Notes: generated by a model from the sequence alone, not told the origin. 64,000 nt of DNA from Blastococcus haudaquaticus (GCF_900230285.1 NZ_OCNK01000005.1:269538-333537), one strand, 5' to 3'. Shown: positions 44,304 to 53,705, counted from the stretch's first letter. Translations and numbers: made by a program.

Positions 44304-45131
44304 TCAGGCCTCGCCCATCACCAGGCCCTCGATGGTGTGCTGCTGGACGATCGGCTCGAGCCGGTCCACCACCCGGCCGAGCAGGTGGGCCCGCACGTCC
44401 TCCGGGATGCTGTCGGAGAAGTCCTGCGTCATGGCCATGTCGTGGAAGGCGTCGTGGCCCGCCCCCGGGGCGTCGACCCCGACGACCAGCACCGGCCGGG
44501 ACAGCTGCGACCGGTTGGCCGTGCCGCGGTGGAGGGTGAGCGCCGACCGCGCCGACATGTCGCCCCGCCGGGGCAGCTTGCGCTGCGCGATCGCCTCGTA
44601 GCGAGGCCAGGTCTCCCGGGCCGGGAACATGCCGTGATCGAAGTCCTCCCCGCGTTCCCACTGGGTTCCGGGCGCGATCTCGAACGGCCCCATGTCCTCG
44701 GTCGTGTCCACCGCGGTGAGGTTGAACGCCAGCGAGGTGAGGCGCCGCCCCTCGTAGGTCTCCGGGGGTGACGGGAAGTCGCGGTGCCAGGGCTGGTTCT
44801 GCGCGCCGGCGAACGGGATGTCGAACCCCAGCTCGAGGACCTTGTAGTCCGGACCCAGCGCCGTCTCGCACACCGCCCGGAACCAGGGGTGGGAGACGAT
44901 GTCGAGGAAGCCCCGCAGCTGCTCCGGGTGGATCTCCACGTAGTAGCGGTTGGGGCCGCGGCCCACCGCGCCGCCCTCCCGGCCGATCGCCTCCTCGAAC
45001 GCGGCCTCGATGTCCTCCCGCATCCGGTCCGCCCAGGCGGCGGAGAAGGCGCCCTTGAGGGCCGTGATGCCGTCGGTCATGAGCGCGTGCTCGATGGCTG
45101 CGCGGTCGATGGTGCCGGCCGTCGTCGTCAT
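44304..45131 (-). CDS. Phytanoyl-CoA dioxygenase (PhyH) family protein
   Basis: A 275-residue Fe(II)/2-oxoglutarate-dependent oxygenase. The iron facial triad is H116 and D118 in PWHRDFPS and H201 in LTLHRGTANRS, with R207 placed to bind 2-oxoglutarate. It should hydroxylate a small molecule or lipid; PhyH relatives include ectoine hydroxylase and many natural-product enzymes. The start ATG 45131 has AAGGAG seven bases upstream; an upstream frame extension lacks support. It is divergent from aldose epimerase; no pathway partners are nearby. Confidence 0.88.
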   Translation of the reverse strand: MTTTAGTIDRAAIEHALMTDGITALKGAFSAAWADRMREDIEAAFEEAIGREGGAVGRGPNRYYVEIHPEQLRGFLDIVSHPWFRAVCETALGPDYKVLELGFDIPFAGAQNQPWHRDFPSPPETYEGRRLTSLAFNLTAVDTTEDMGPFEIAPGTQWERGEDFDHGMFPARETWPRYEAIAQRKLPRRGDMSARSALTLHRGTANRSQLSRPVLVVGVDAPGAGHDAFHDMAMTQDFSDSIPEDVRAHLLGRVVDRLEPIVQQHTIEGLVMGEA

Positions 45132-45338
45132 GCGGGACTCCTTCGTCGCCTGCCTGCCGCCGTGGGCCACGCTAGAACCAGGGACGGCCGGGGCGCCAGC
45201 CCAGAAGAGGCCGGCGGGGAGCTCAGCGAGGAGCCGGGCCGGCCGTGCTCTCGCGGACGAACCGCGTGCAGTCCGCCGTCACCGGTCAGCCACCCCATCG
45301 AGAGCGGGCCCCGGTCACTGATCGATAGCCTCGGGAGC

Positions 45339-46418
45339 ATGTCCCGGTCCCGGCCCCCAGGGGTGAGCGTGCAGCGCGAGCCGTTCGGCTCGCTTCCCGA
45401 CGGGCGCGGCGTCGAGCGCTACGTGCTGCGCTCGGGCGACCTGGAGGTCGCCGTGCTGACCTACGGAGCGGTCCTCCAGTCGGTCCGCGCTCCCGACGCC
45501 CAGGGTGCGGTCGCCGACGTCGCCCTCGGGTACGACGACCTGGCCGGCTACCTCGGGGACTCGACGTACGTGGGAGCGGTGGTCGGCCGGTTCGCCAACC
45601 GGATCGCCGGCGGCCGCTTCGTGCTCGACGACGCCGAGCACGTGCTGCCGCAGAACCACGGCACGTCCTGCCTGCACGGCGGGCCGGAGGGCTTCCACAC
45701 CCGGCTGTGGTCGGGGCGGGAGGTGCCCGGGGGCGTCGAGCTGACGTTGACCAGCCCCGACGGCGACATGGGCTTCCCCGGCGCCCTGACCGCCACCGTC
45801 AGGTACGTCCTCGACGACGAGGGCCTGACGCTGACCTACGGCGCGACGACGGACCGGGCGACCGTCGTGAACCTCACCAACCACGCCTACTGGAACCTGG
45901 CCGGCGGCGGGAGCATCGAAGACCACGTGCTCGAGCTCCCCGCGGAGCGGTTCGTCGCCGTCGACGACCGGCTGATCCCGACGGAGCTCTCCCCGGTGAC
46001 CGGGACGCCGCTGGACTTCCGGTCACCGACCCGGGTCGGCGACCGGCTGCGCGAGGCGACCGCGCAGCTGCGGTACGCGCAGGGGTACGACCACGCATGG
46101 GTGCTCGACGGCGAAGGCCTCCGCCGGGCGGCGCGCGTGACCGATCCGGTGTCGGGGCGGGTGCTGGAGGTCCTGACCGACCAGCCGAGCGTGCAGTTCT
46201 ACTCGGGCAACTTCCTGGACGGCAGCGTGGTGGGACGGGGCGGGCGGGCCTACCGGCAGGGCGACGGCCTGTGCCTGGAGACCCAGCACCTCCCCGACTC
46301 CCCCAACCGGCCGGACTTCCCCTCGACCACCCTGCGCCCGGGGCAGACGTACGCCACCCGCACCACGTTCCGGTTCGGGACGACGGGCCGGCCCGCGCTG
46401 GAGCCGGCCTCCGGCTGA
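45339..46418 (+). CDS. galM: Aldose 1-epimerase
   Basis: A 359-residue mutarotase that interconverts alpha and beta anomers of hexoses. Substrate and catalytic residues are visible in VVGRFANRIAGGRF, LHGGPEGFHTRLW (catalytic His), TNHAYWNLAG (second His) and the C-terminal CLETQHLPDSPNRPDFPS (catalytic Glu). Length and order match bacterial GalM. It is a single gene here; the GH1 enzyme is far away, so no sugar operon is implied. Confidence 0.93.
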   Translation: MSRSRPPGVSVQREPFGSLPDGRGVERYVLRSGDLEVAVLTYGAVLQSVRAPDAQGAVADVALGYDDLAGYLGDSTYVGAVVGRFANRIAGGRFVLDDAEHVLPQNHGTSCLHGGPEGFHTRLWSGREVPGGVELTLTSPDGDMGFPGALTATVRYVLDDEGLTLTYGATTDRATVVNLTNHAYWNLAGGGSIEDHVLELPAERFVAVDDRLIPTELSPVTGTPLDFRSPTRVGDRLREATAQLRYAQGYDHAWVLDGEGLRRAARVTDPVSGRVLEVLTDQPSVQFYSGNFLDGSVVGRGGRAYRQGDGLCLETQHLPDSPNRPDFPSTTLRPGQTYATRTTFRFGTTGRPALEPASG

Positions 46419-46424
46419 CGGCCC

Positions 46425-47381
46425 TCACGCCGCCTTCGTGCGGGCGGCAGCGACGGCGAGGTCGGTGTCCTCGGCGATGAGGTCGGCGTTGAGCCGCGCC
46501 CCGGCGTTGAGCCCCGCGGCCGCCGAGACGACGACCTGCGCCTGCAGGTTGGCGACGTTGCCGGCCACCCACACACCGGGGACGGCGGTGGCGCCGGTCG
46601 GGTCCGCGGGGATGTAGGACCCGACCACGGTGCCGAACATCTCCTGCTCCACCGGCTCGAGCCCGAGCGAGCGCAGGACGGCGGAGTTGGCGGTGAACCG
46701 CGGGGCGACCACGACCGCCTCCCGGGCCACGAACTCCCCCGACTCCATCCGCACCCCGGAGAGCCGTCCGTCGCGGGTCTCGAGCGCGGCGACCCGCCCC
46801 TCGACGACCCACACGCCGCGCGCGGACAGCTGCTCGCGCTCGTCGTCGGTGAGCTCCGGACCGGTGTGCCGGAAGAGGGTGACGTCGGCGCTCCACTGCC
46901 GCCACATGGTGGCCGCGTGCACGCCGAACGGCCCACCCAGGATGCCGATCGGCCGGTCGCGCACCTCCCAGCCGTGGCAGTACGGGCAGTGCAGGACGTC
47001 GCTCCCCCACAGCTCGCGCACCCCCGGGACGTCGGGCAGCTCGTCGGTGAGCCCGGTGGTCACGAGGAGCCGGCGGGCGTGCACCGTCGCGCCGTCGGCG
47101 AGGTCCACCCGGAAGCCGCCGTCGACCTGGGCGGCACCCGTCACCTCTCCGGCGACCACCTCGCCCCCGTAGCCGGCGACCTCCTCGCGGCCGATGGCCA
47201 GCAGGTCCGCCGGTGGGGTGTTCTCGCGGCCCAGGTAGTTGTGCACGTGCCCGGCCGGTGCGTTGCGGGGACGGCCCGCGTCGATCACGAGCACCGACCG
47301 CCGAGCGCGCGAGAGCGCGAGCGCGCCGCTCAACCCGGCCGCGCCGCCACCGATGACCACCACGTCGTACCGCTCGTCCAT
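46425..47381 (-). CDS. GliT-like FAD/NAD(P)-dependent thioredoxin reductase family oxidoreductase
   Basis: A 318-residue flavoprotein with two dinucleotide folds: VVVIGGGAAGLSGALALSRA (FAD) and IGILGGPFGVHAA (NADPH). The redox motif is C132-P-Y-C135 followed by HGWEV, unlike the CAxC of standard thioredoxin reductase but like the CPYCHG of dithiol oxidases such as fungal GliT and bacterial HlmI. It may reduce or oxidise a small dithiol/disulfide. GAGGAG precedes the ATG. It is divergent from an XRE-cupin regulator with a shared palindrome between them. Confidence 0.87.
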   Translation of the reverse strand: MDERYDVVVIGGGAAGLSGALALSRARRSVLVIDAGRPRNAPAGHVHNYLGRENTPPADLLAIGREEVAGYGGEVVAGEVTGAAQVDGGFRVDLADGATVHARRLLVTTGLTDELPDVPGVRELWGSDVLHCPYCHGWEVRDRPIGILGGPFGVHAATMWRQWSADVTLFRHTGPELTDDEREQLSARGVWVVEGRVAALETRDGRLSGVRMESGEFVAREAVVVAPRFTANSAVLRSLGLEPVEQEMFGTVVGSYIPADPTGATAVPGVWVAGNVANLQAQVVVSAAAGLNAGARLNADLIAEDTDLAVAAARTKAA

Positions 47382-47442
47382 CTGCTGCTCCTCGTCCGTC
47401 GGGATGACGCCGAGGACTGTCCGCCCACCAGGACCGGAATGA

Positions 47443-47454
47443 CAACTATCGTTG
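47443..47454. promoter_or_regulatory. Palindromic operator between the reductase and XRE-cupin genes
   Basis: CAACTATCGTTG has perfect CAAC/GTTG arms and overlaps a plausible -10 box on each strand (TATCGT toward the regulator, GATAGT toward the reductase). It is probably the autoregulatory site of the XRE-cupin protein. Confidence 0.55.
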
Positions 47455-47459
47455 CTGGT

Positions 47460-48059
47460 ATGGCAAACACGGACGAGCCCGATCTCGACGAGGTGCTCAC
47501 CGCGGTCGGGCCGCGGCTGCGCGCCCTGCGCACGCAGCGAGGGGCGACCCTCGGGCAGTTGTCGGCCACCACCGGGATCTCGGTGAGCACGCTCTCCCGG
47601 CTGGAGTCCGGCCGGCGCAGGCCGACCCTCGAGCTGCTCCTGCCCCTCGCCCGCGCCCACCAGGTGCCGCTCGACGAACTGGTCGACGCACCGGAGACCG
47701 GCGACCCGCGGATCCACCAGCGCTCCTTCGATCGGAACGGGGTCACGATGATCCCGCTGACCCGCCGGCCGGGCGGCCTGCAGGCCTACAAGATGGTCTA
47801 CCGGCCGGGGTGGCCCGGCGGCGAGCTCGAGCAGAAGGTGCACGAGGGCTACGAGTGGCTCTACGTCCTCTCCGGCCGGCTCCGGCTGCTCCTCGGCGAG
47901 CACGACGTGACCCTGTCCGCCGGCGAGGTGGCGGAGTTCGACACCCGAACGCCGCACGCGATGGCCAACCCCGGCCCCGGCGCGACCGAGGTGCTCGCCC
48001 TCTTCGGCCCGCAGGGCGAGCGCATCCACGTGCGTGCCCGCCCTGCGCGCAAGGGCTGA
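47460..48059 (+). CDS. XRE family regulator with C-terminal cupin domain
   Basis: A 199-residue regulator: an N-terminal helix-turn-helix LRTQRGATLGQLSATTGISVSTLSRLESGRRRPTLE (about 22-57) and a C-terminal cupin (about 100-185) with HEGYEWLYVLSGRLRLLLGEH and EFDTRTPHAMANPG. Cupin regulators of this kind often sense a small ligand and control a divergent neighbour. ATG 47460 is chosen since a TATCGT -10 lies seven bases before it, compatible with a leaderless message; an ATG at 47439 is the alternative. Its probable target is the divergent CPYC reductase. Confidence 0.88.
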   Translation: MANTDEPDLDEVLTAVGPRLRALRTQRGATLGQLSATTGISVSTLSRLESGRRRPTLELLLPLARAHQVPLDELVDAPETGDPRIHQRSFDRNGVTMIPLTRRPGGLQAYKMVYRPGWPGGELEQKVHEGYEWLYVLSGRLRLLLGEHDVTLSAGEVAEFDTRTPHAMANPGPGATEVLALFGPQGERIHVRARPARKG

Positions 48060-48092
48060 CCGATGTCACAGCCCGACGGCAGGTCCGGCGGC

Positions 48093-48109
48093 TAAGGTCA
48101 CCCTTACCT
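48093..48109. promoter_or_regulatory. Iron box for a DtxR/IdeR-type regulator
   Basis: TAAGGTCACCCTTACCT keeps the AGGT-N7-ACCT spacing of IdeR/DmdR boxes. It lies 44 bp upstream of the siderophore-interacting protein start, fitting iron repression of that gene. Confidence 0.75.
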
Positions 48110-48152
48110 GCTCGCGCGCCGACCGTGCCGCGGGCCGTTGGAGGCCTTCCGC

Positions 48153-49034
48153 ATGACCGACCAGCCCGTCGCGTCCAGTCCCGCTCCCCCGGTACGGGAG
48201 GGACGGCGCCCGCGGGCGCCGCGGGTCGCCCAGGTGGTCCGCACCAGCCGGCTGACGCCGCACATGATCCGCGTGGTCCTGGGCGGCGAAGGGCTGACCG
48301 GCTTCCCGGTCGGCGAGTTCACCGACCACTACGTGAAGCTGTTGTTCGCACCTGCCGGCGCGACCTACCGCGCGCCCTTCGACGTGGAGCAGCTGCAGGC
48401 GGAGCTGCCGCGCGAGCTGTGGCCGGTCACCCGGACGTACACCGTGCGCGCCTGGGACGCCGTGACCGGTGAGCTGACCATCGACTTCGTGCACCACGGC
48501 GACGAGGGTCTGGCCGGTCCCTGGGCCGCCGCCGCGCAGCCCGGGGACGTCATCCAGCTCATGGGGCCCGGCGGGGCGTACTCGCCGCACCCGGAGGCGG
48601 ACTGGCACCTGCTGGCCGGTGACGAGGCCGCGCTCCCGGCGATCGCCGCGACGCTCGACACGCTTCCCGCGGGCTCGCGCGTCCTGGCCTTCGTCGAGGT
48701 CGCCGGTCCGGAGGAGGAGCAGGCCGACGTCCCCGCGGGGGACGGCGTCGACCTCGTGTGGGTGCACCGCGGGGACGCCGCTCCGGGCGAGGCCCTGGTC
48801 GCGACCGTCCGGGGCGTCCCGCTGCCCGAGGGCCGCGGTCACGTCTTCGTCCACGGCGAGGCGACCGCGGTCCGCGAACTGCGCCGTCACCTGCGCACGG
48901 AGCGCGGGCTGGACCCCGCCTTCACCTCGATCTCCGGTTACTGGCGGCGGGGCGACACCGAGGACCGCTGGCAGGCCGGCAAGCGCGAGTGGAACGCCGC
49001 CGTCGAGGCCGAGGACGCCGTCACCGTCACCTGA
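48153..49034 (+). CDS. Siderophore-interacting protein (FAD-dependent ferric-siderophore reductase)
   Basis: A 293-residue member of the SIP/ViuB family, which reduces ferric siderophores in the cytosol with NAD(P)H or ferredoxin to free iron. The FAD-binding region includes RTYTVRAWDAVTGELTIDFVHHG, the middle GPGGAYSPHPEADWHLLAGDEAALPAIAA binds the nucleotide, and the C-terminal SGYWRRGDTEDRW is typical. ATG 48153 is chosen with TTGGAGG nine bases upstream. An iron box in front indicates induction on iron limitation. No siderophore transport genes are adjacent. Confidence 0.93.
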   Translation: MTDQPVASSPAPPVREGRRPRAPRVAQVVRTSRLTPHMIRVVLGGEGLTGFPVGEFTDHYVKLLFAPAGATYRAPFDVEQLQAELPRELWPVTRTYTVRAWDAVTGELTIDFVHHGDEGLAGPWAAAAQPGDVIQLMGPGGAYSPHPEADWHLLAGDEAALPAIAATLDTLPAGSRVLAFVEVAGPEEEQADVPAGDGVDLVWVHRGDAAPGEALVATVRGVPLPEGRGHVFVHGEATAVRELRRHLRTERGLDPAFTSISGYWRRGDTEDRWQAGKREWNAAVEAEDAVTVT

Positions 49035-49108
49035 CGGGGTGGCCCACCCCGGCGGACCACCCGGACGGGCGACCGCAGGACCGGTCCCTACCCGGCAGGA
49101 TCTCTGCC

Positions 49109-50071
49109 GTGGCCTCCCCCCTCGAGCAGTGGTCGCTCGACGACCTGCTGGACCGCTACGACGAGCTCGACCTGTCCGCCGGGGACGACCAGGACGCGGA
49201 CGACGCGCGCGCCGCCGAGGTCGACCGCATCGCCGCCGAGCTGCTGCGCCGGGAACCGGAGGACCGCGGCCTCTGGTACGACCGCGGCCTGCTGGCGAAG
49301 TGGCGGCGCGACTGGCCGGCGGCGCGGGAGTTCAACGCCCGCGCCCTCGAGCTGACCCCGGAGGACGAGCGCACGGAGCGGCCGTCGGCCTGGAACCTCG
49401 CCGTTGCCGCCACGGCGCTGCGCGACTGGGGCACGGCCCGCCGGGCCTGGGCCGCCTACGGCCTCCCCGTCGACCCGGAGGGCGACGAGCCGATCGACGG
49501 CGACTTCGGACCGGCGGTGGTCCGGCTCAACCCGCCGGTGCGCTACATCGGCCAGCGCGACCTCGAGATCGACGGCCGGGCCGGGGACTCCGAGGTGGTG
49601 TGGGGCCGGCGCCTGGACCCCGCGCGGATCCGCATCACCAGCGTGCCGCTGCCGGAGTCCGGGCACCGGTACGGCGACGTGGTCCTGCACGACGGTGCGC
49701 CGGAGGGGACCCGGGTCGTCGACGGCGACGAGTACCCGGTGTTCGAGGAGATCGAGCTCTGGGAGCGGTCCTCCACGCCGACGCTGAGCGTGCAGGTGAA
49801 GGGCAGCGACGAGGACGTCACCGAACTGCGCCACGCCCTCGATCTCGCCGGGCTACCGCACGAGGACTGGACGACGGAGGTGGGCACGGTGTGCCGTGCG
49901 TGCTCCGACGGCGTCCTCGACACCCACGACCACCGGCCGGACGTGCCCACCGACGGCGGGCGTCGGCTGGGCATCGCCGGCGACGGGGACGAGGCGCTCC
50001 GCGTCGTCCTGGCGTGGCTGGACCGCGCACCCGGCCGCGAGAGCGAGGACGTCGTCCTCCTCCTGGAGTAG
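49109..50071 (+). CDS. TPR-like protein of unknown function with CxxC
   Basis: A 320-residue cytosolic protein. The N-terminal third contains a tetratricopeptide-like helical pair (LLRREPEDRGLWYDRGLLAKWRRDWPAAREFNARALELTPED). The middle has an unrecognised domain with VVWGRRLDPARIRITSVPLPESGHRYGDVVLHDG and EYPVFEEIELW. Near the C-terminus CRAC (VGTVCRACSDG) could bind metal. The start is GTG 49109. It ends one base from the convergent cobN gene. Related hypothetical proteins occur in actinobacteria; I cannot assign a function. Confidence 0.7.
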   Translation: MASPLEQWSLDDLLDRYDELDLSAGDDQDADDARAAEVDRIAAELLRREPEDRGLWYDRGLLAKWRRDWPAAREFNARALELTPEDERTERPSAWNLAVAATALRDWGTARRAWAAYGLPVDPEGDEPIDGDFGPAVVRLNPPVRYIGQRDLEIDGRAGDSEVVWGRRLDPARIRITSVPLPESGHRYGDVVLHDGAPEGTRVVDGDEYPVFEEIELWERSSTPTLSVQVKGSDEDVTELRHALDLAGLPHEDWTTEVGTVCRACSDGVLDTHDHRPDVPTDGGRRLGIAGDGDEALRVVLAWLDRAPGRESEDVVLLLE

Positions 50072-50072
50072 G

Positions 50073-53000
50073 TCAGCGACCGACCTGCGCCGGCGTCTCG
50101 CCACCCTCCAGGTCGCCCTCGGTGTCGAGGTAGGCCTGCTGCAACTCGGCCAGCAGCGCCGGGTCCGGCTCCGCCCACATCTTCCGGTCGGCCGCCTCCA
50201 GCAGCCGCTCGGCGATGCCGTGCAGGGCCCAGGGGTTGGACGTCTCCAGGAACTCCCGGTTCTCGGGGTCGAGCACGTAGGTCTGCGCCAGCTTCTCGTA
50301 CATCCAGTCGGCGACCACGCCGGTGGTGGCGTCGTAGCCGAACAGGTAGTCGACGGTCGCGGCCAGCTCGAAGGCGCCCTTGTAGCCGTGCCGGCGCATG
50401 GCCGCCAGCCACTTCGGGTTCACCACGCGGGCGCGGAAGACCCGCGAGGTCTCCTCGACCAGCGAGCGGGTGCGCACCTGCTCCGGCCGGGTCGAGTCAC
50501 CGATGTAGGCGGCCGGCGCGGTCCCGGTGAGCGCGCGGACCGTCGCCACCATCCCGCCGTGGTACTGGAAGTAGTCGTCGGAGTCGGCGATGTCGTGCTC
50601 GCGGGTGTCGACGTTCTTGGCCGCCACCGCGATCCGCTTGTAGGCGGTCTCCATGTCGGGCCGGGCCTGCACGCCGTCGAGGCCGCGCCCGTAGGCGTAG
50701 CCGCCCCAGACCGCGTACACCTCGGCGAGATCGGCGTCCCCGCGCCAGTTCCGCGAGTCGATCAGCGACAGCAGCCCCGCCCCGTAGGCGCCGGCCTTGG
50801 AGCCGAACACCCGGGCGGTCGCCCGCCGGCGGTCACCGTGGGCCGCGACGTCGGCATCCACGTGGGCCTTCACGAAGTTGGCGTCGTCCGGCTCGTCGAG
50901 GGACGCGGCCAGGGCCACCGCGTCGTCCAGCATGGTGACGACGTGCGGGAAGGCGTCGCGGAAGAAGCCGCTGATCCGGACGGTGACGTCGATCCGCGGC
51001 CGGCCGAGCTCGTCGAGCGGCACGGCCTCGAGCCCGGTCACCCGGCGCGAGGCGTCGTCCCAGACCGGGCGGACGCCGAGCAGCGCGAGCACCTCGGCGA
51101 CGTCGTCCCCGGACGTCCGCATCGCCGACGTGCCCCAGACCGACAGCCCGACCGAGCGCGGGTACTCGCCCGTGTCGGCCCGGTACCGGTGCACCAGCGA
51201 CTCGGCCAGCGACTGGCCGGTCTCCCAGGCCAGCCGGGAGGGAACGGCGCGGGGGTCGACGGAGTAGAAGTTCCGGCCGGTCGGGAGGACGTTGACCAGC
51301 CCGCGCAACGGGGAGCCCGAGGGTCCGGCCGGCACGTACCCGCCCTCGAGGGCGTGCAGGGTCGCGTCCAGTTCGTCGGTCGTGCGCGCCAGCCGGGGCA
51401 CCACCTCGTCGACGGCGAATCGCAGCACCGCAGCGACGTCGTCGTCCATGGTGCCGAGCACGCCGCCGACCACGTCGGGGATCGCGGACGAGGTCCAGCC
51501 CTGCTCCTCCATGCCGGCGACCAGCGCGGCTGCCTGCGCCTCGACGGCGTCGGTGGCCTGGAGACCGGCGGTGCCGTCCTCGACCAGGCCCAGTGCCTCG
51601 CGCAGCCCCGGCAGCGCGACCGCGCCGCCCCAGATCTGCCGGGCGCGGAGCATGGCAAGCACCAGGTCCACCCGGTTCTGGCCGGACGGCGGGGTGCCGA
51701 GCACGTGCAGCCCGTCGCGGATCTGCGAGTCCTTGATCTCGCACAGCCACCCGTCGACGTGCAGGATCATCTCGTCGAAGTGGTCGTCCTCGGGGCGCTC
51801 GTTCAGGCCGAGGTCGTGGTCGAGCTTGGCGGCCTGCAGCAGCGTCCAGATCTGCGCGCGGACGGCCGGCAGCTTGGCCGGGTCCATCGCCGCGATGTTG
51901 GCGTGCTCGTCGAGCAGCTGCTCCAGCCGGGCGATGTCGCCGTAGGAGTCCGCGCGGGCCATCGGCGGGACCATGTGGTCGACCAGCGTGGCGTGCGCCC
52001 GGCGCTTGGCCTGGCTGCCCTCGCCCGGGTCGTTCACCAGGAACGGGTAGACCAGCGGCAGGTCGCCGAGCGCCGCGTCCGGCCCGCACGAGGCCGACAG
52101 CCCGACGTTCTTGCCGGGCAGCCACTCGAGGTTGCCGTGCTTGCCGACGTGCACCAGCGCGTGCGCGCCGAACCCTCCGGCCGACTGCGCGGAGCGGAGC
52201 CACCAGTACGCGGCCAGGTAGTGGTGCGACGGCGGCAGGTCGGGGTCGTGGTAGATCGCGATCGGGTTCTCGCCGAAGCCGCGCGGCGGCTGGACCATCA
52301 CGACGACGTTGCCCGCCCGGAGCGCGGCGAGGACGATCGCCTGGTCCTGGCCGGAACCGTCCACGAACAGCGAGCCGGGCGCCTCGCCCCAGTGCTCGAC
52401 CATGGCCGCGCGCAGGTCGGCCGGGAGGCTGTCGAAGTGCTTCCGGTACTCGGAGGCACGGATGCGCACCGGGTTGCCGGAGAGCTGCTCGTCGGTCAGC
52501 CAGTTCTCGTCCTGCCCGCCGGCGGCGATGAGCGCGTGCACCAGCGCGTCGCCGTCCAGGTCGGCGACGCCGGGCAGCGCGTCCGGCCCGTCGAACGGGC
52601 CGATGTCGTAGCCCTGCCCGTGCATGGCGGCCAGCAGCCGGACCACCGACGCGGGGGTGTCCAGGCCGACCGCGTTGCCGATCCGGGCGTGCTTGGTCGG
52701 GTAGGCGCTGAGCATCACCACGATGCGGCGCTCGGCCGGCGGCGTGTGCCGCAGCCGGGCGTGGGCCACGGCGGTGCCGGCCACGCGGGCGGCCCGCTCG
52801 GGATCGGCGACGTACTGCGTGAGCCCGTCGGCGTCGGTCTCCTTGAAGGAGAACGGGACGCTGATCAGGCGGCCGTCGAACTCCGGGATGGCGACCTGGT
52901 TGCCGACGTCCAGCGGTGACAGCCCGTCGTCGTCGGCGGCCCACTCGGCGCGGGACCGCGTGAGGCACAGGCCCTGGATGACCGGCACGTCGAGGGCGGC

Positions 53001-53705
53001 GAGCTCACCGACGTCCCAGGCGCCGTCGTCGCCACCGGCCTGCGCGGTGGCCGGCCTCGAGCCGCCGGCGGCGAGCACCGTCACGATCATCGCGTCGGCC
53101 CCGCGCAGCGTCTCCAGCAGGCCGGGGTCGACCGAGCGCAGGGATGCGGTGAACACCGGGAGGGCCGTGCCGCCGGCGTCCTCGATGGCGCGGCAGAGGT
53201 CCTCGACGAAGCCGGTGTTCCCGGACAGGTGGTGCGCGCGGTAGTAGAGGACGGCGATGCGCGGACCGTCGGCCGTGGACGACCGCTCCAGCACGCCCCA
53301 GTCCGGCGCGACCGACGGCGGCTCGAAGCCCTCGCCGGTCAGCAGCACGGTGTCGGAGAGGAACCGGTGCAACTGCACCAGGTTGTCCGGGCCGCCCTGC
53401 GCCAGGTAGCCGTGCGCCTCCGTGGCCACGCCCATCGGCACGGTGGAGAGCTCCATGAGCTCCGCGTCGGGTACCTGCTCGCCACCGAGGACGACGACGG
53501 GCGCGGGCCCGGCGATCAGCGGCGCGAGCATCTCCTCGTACTGCCGCCGGACGCCGAGGATCCGGACGACCACGACGGCGCTGCCCTCGACCAGCGCCGC
53601 GATGCCTTCCGGGCCGAGCCTGGCGGGATTGCCCAGGCGCCAGTCCGCGGCGCTGGCCCGGGCGGAGAGCAGGTCGGTGTCGCTGGTGGAGAGCAGGGTG
53701 AACAT
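50073..53705 (-). CDS. cobN: Cobaltochelatase subunit CobN
   Basis: A 1210-residue large subunit of the aerobic ATP-dependent cobaltochelatase, which inserts Co2+ into hydrogenobyrinic acid a,c-diamide with CobS/CobT or ChlI/ChlD-like partners (not in the window). Typical stretches include LYYRAHHLSGNTGFVEDLCRAI, VHVGKHGNLEWLPGKNVGLS and VSVWGTSAMRTSGDDVAEVL-type sequence near the C-terminus. Size matches actinobacterial CobN. ATG 53705 follows a short leader that carries a cobalamin riboswitch, so expression should fall when adenosylcobalamin is abundant. It ends next to the convergent TPR-like gene. Confidence 0.96.
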   Translation of the reverse strand: MFTLLSTSDTDLLSARASAADWRLGNPARLGPEGIAALVEGSAVVVVRILGVRRQYEEMLAPLIAGPAPVVVLGGEQVPDAELMELSTVPMGVATEAHGYLAQGGPDNLVQLHRFLSDTVLLTGEGFEPPSVAPDWGVLERSSTADGPRIAVLYYRAHHLSGNTGFVEDLCRAIEDAGGTALPVFTASLRSVDPGLLETLRGADAMIVTVLAAGGSRPATAQAGGDDGAWDVGELAALDVPVIQGLCLTRSRAEWAADDDGLSPLDVGNQVAIPEFDGRLISVPFSFKETDADGLTQYVADPERAARVAGTAVAHARLRHTPPAERRIVVMLSAYPTKHARIGNAVGLDTPASVVRLLAAMHGQGYDIGPFDGPDALPGVADLDGDALVHALIAAGGQDENWLTDEQLSGNPVRIRASEYRKHFDSLPADLRAAMVEHWGEAPGSLFVDGSGQDQAIVLAALRAGNVVVMVQPPRGFGENPIAIYHDPDLPPSHHYLAAYWWLRSAQSAGGFGAHALVHVGKHGNLEWLPGKNVGLSASCGPDAALGDLPLVYPFLVNDPGEGSQAKRRAHATLVDHMVPPMARADSYGDIARLEQLLDEHANIAAMDPAKLPAVRAQIWTLLQAAKLDHDLGLNERPEDDHFDEMILHVDGWLCEIKDSQIRDGLHVLGTPPSGQNRVDLVLAMLRARQIWGGAVALPGLREALGLVEDGTAGLQATDAVEAQAAALVAGMEEQGWTSSAIPDVVGGVLGTMDDDVAAVLRFAVDEVVPRLARTTDELDATLHALEGGYVPAGPSGSPLRGLVNVLPTGRNFYSVDPRAVPSRLAWETGQSLAESLVHRYRADTGEYPRSVGLSVWGTSAMRTSGDDVAEVLALLGVRPVWDDASRRVTGLEAVPLDELGRPRIDVTVRISGFFRDAFPHVVTMLDDAVALAASLDEPDDANFVKAHVDADVAAHGDRRRATARVFGSKAGAYGAGLLSLIDSRNWRGDADLAEVYAVWGGYAYGRGLDGVQARPDMETAYKRIAVAAKNVDTREHDIADSDDYFQYHGGMVATVRALTGTAPAAYIGDSTRPEQVRTRSLVEETSRVFRARVVNPKWLAAMRRHGYKGAFELAATVDYLFGYDATTGVVADWMYEKLAQTYVLDPENREFLETSNPWALHGIAERLLEAADRKMWAEPDPALLAELQQAYLDTEGDLEGGETPAQVGR

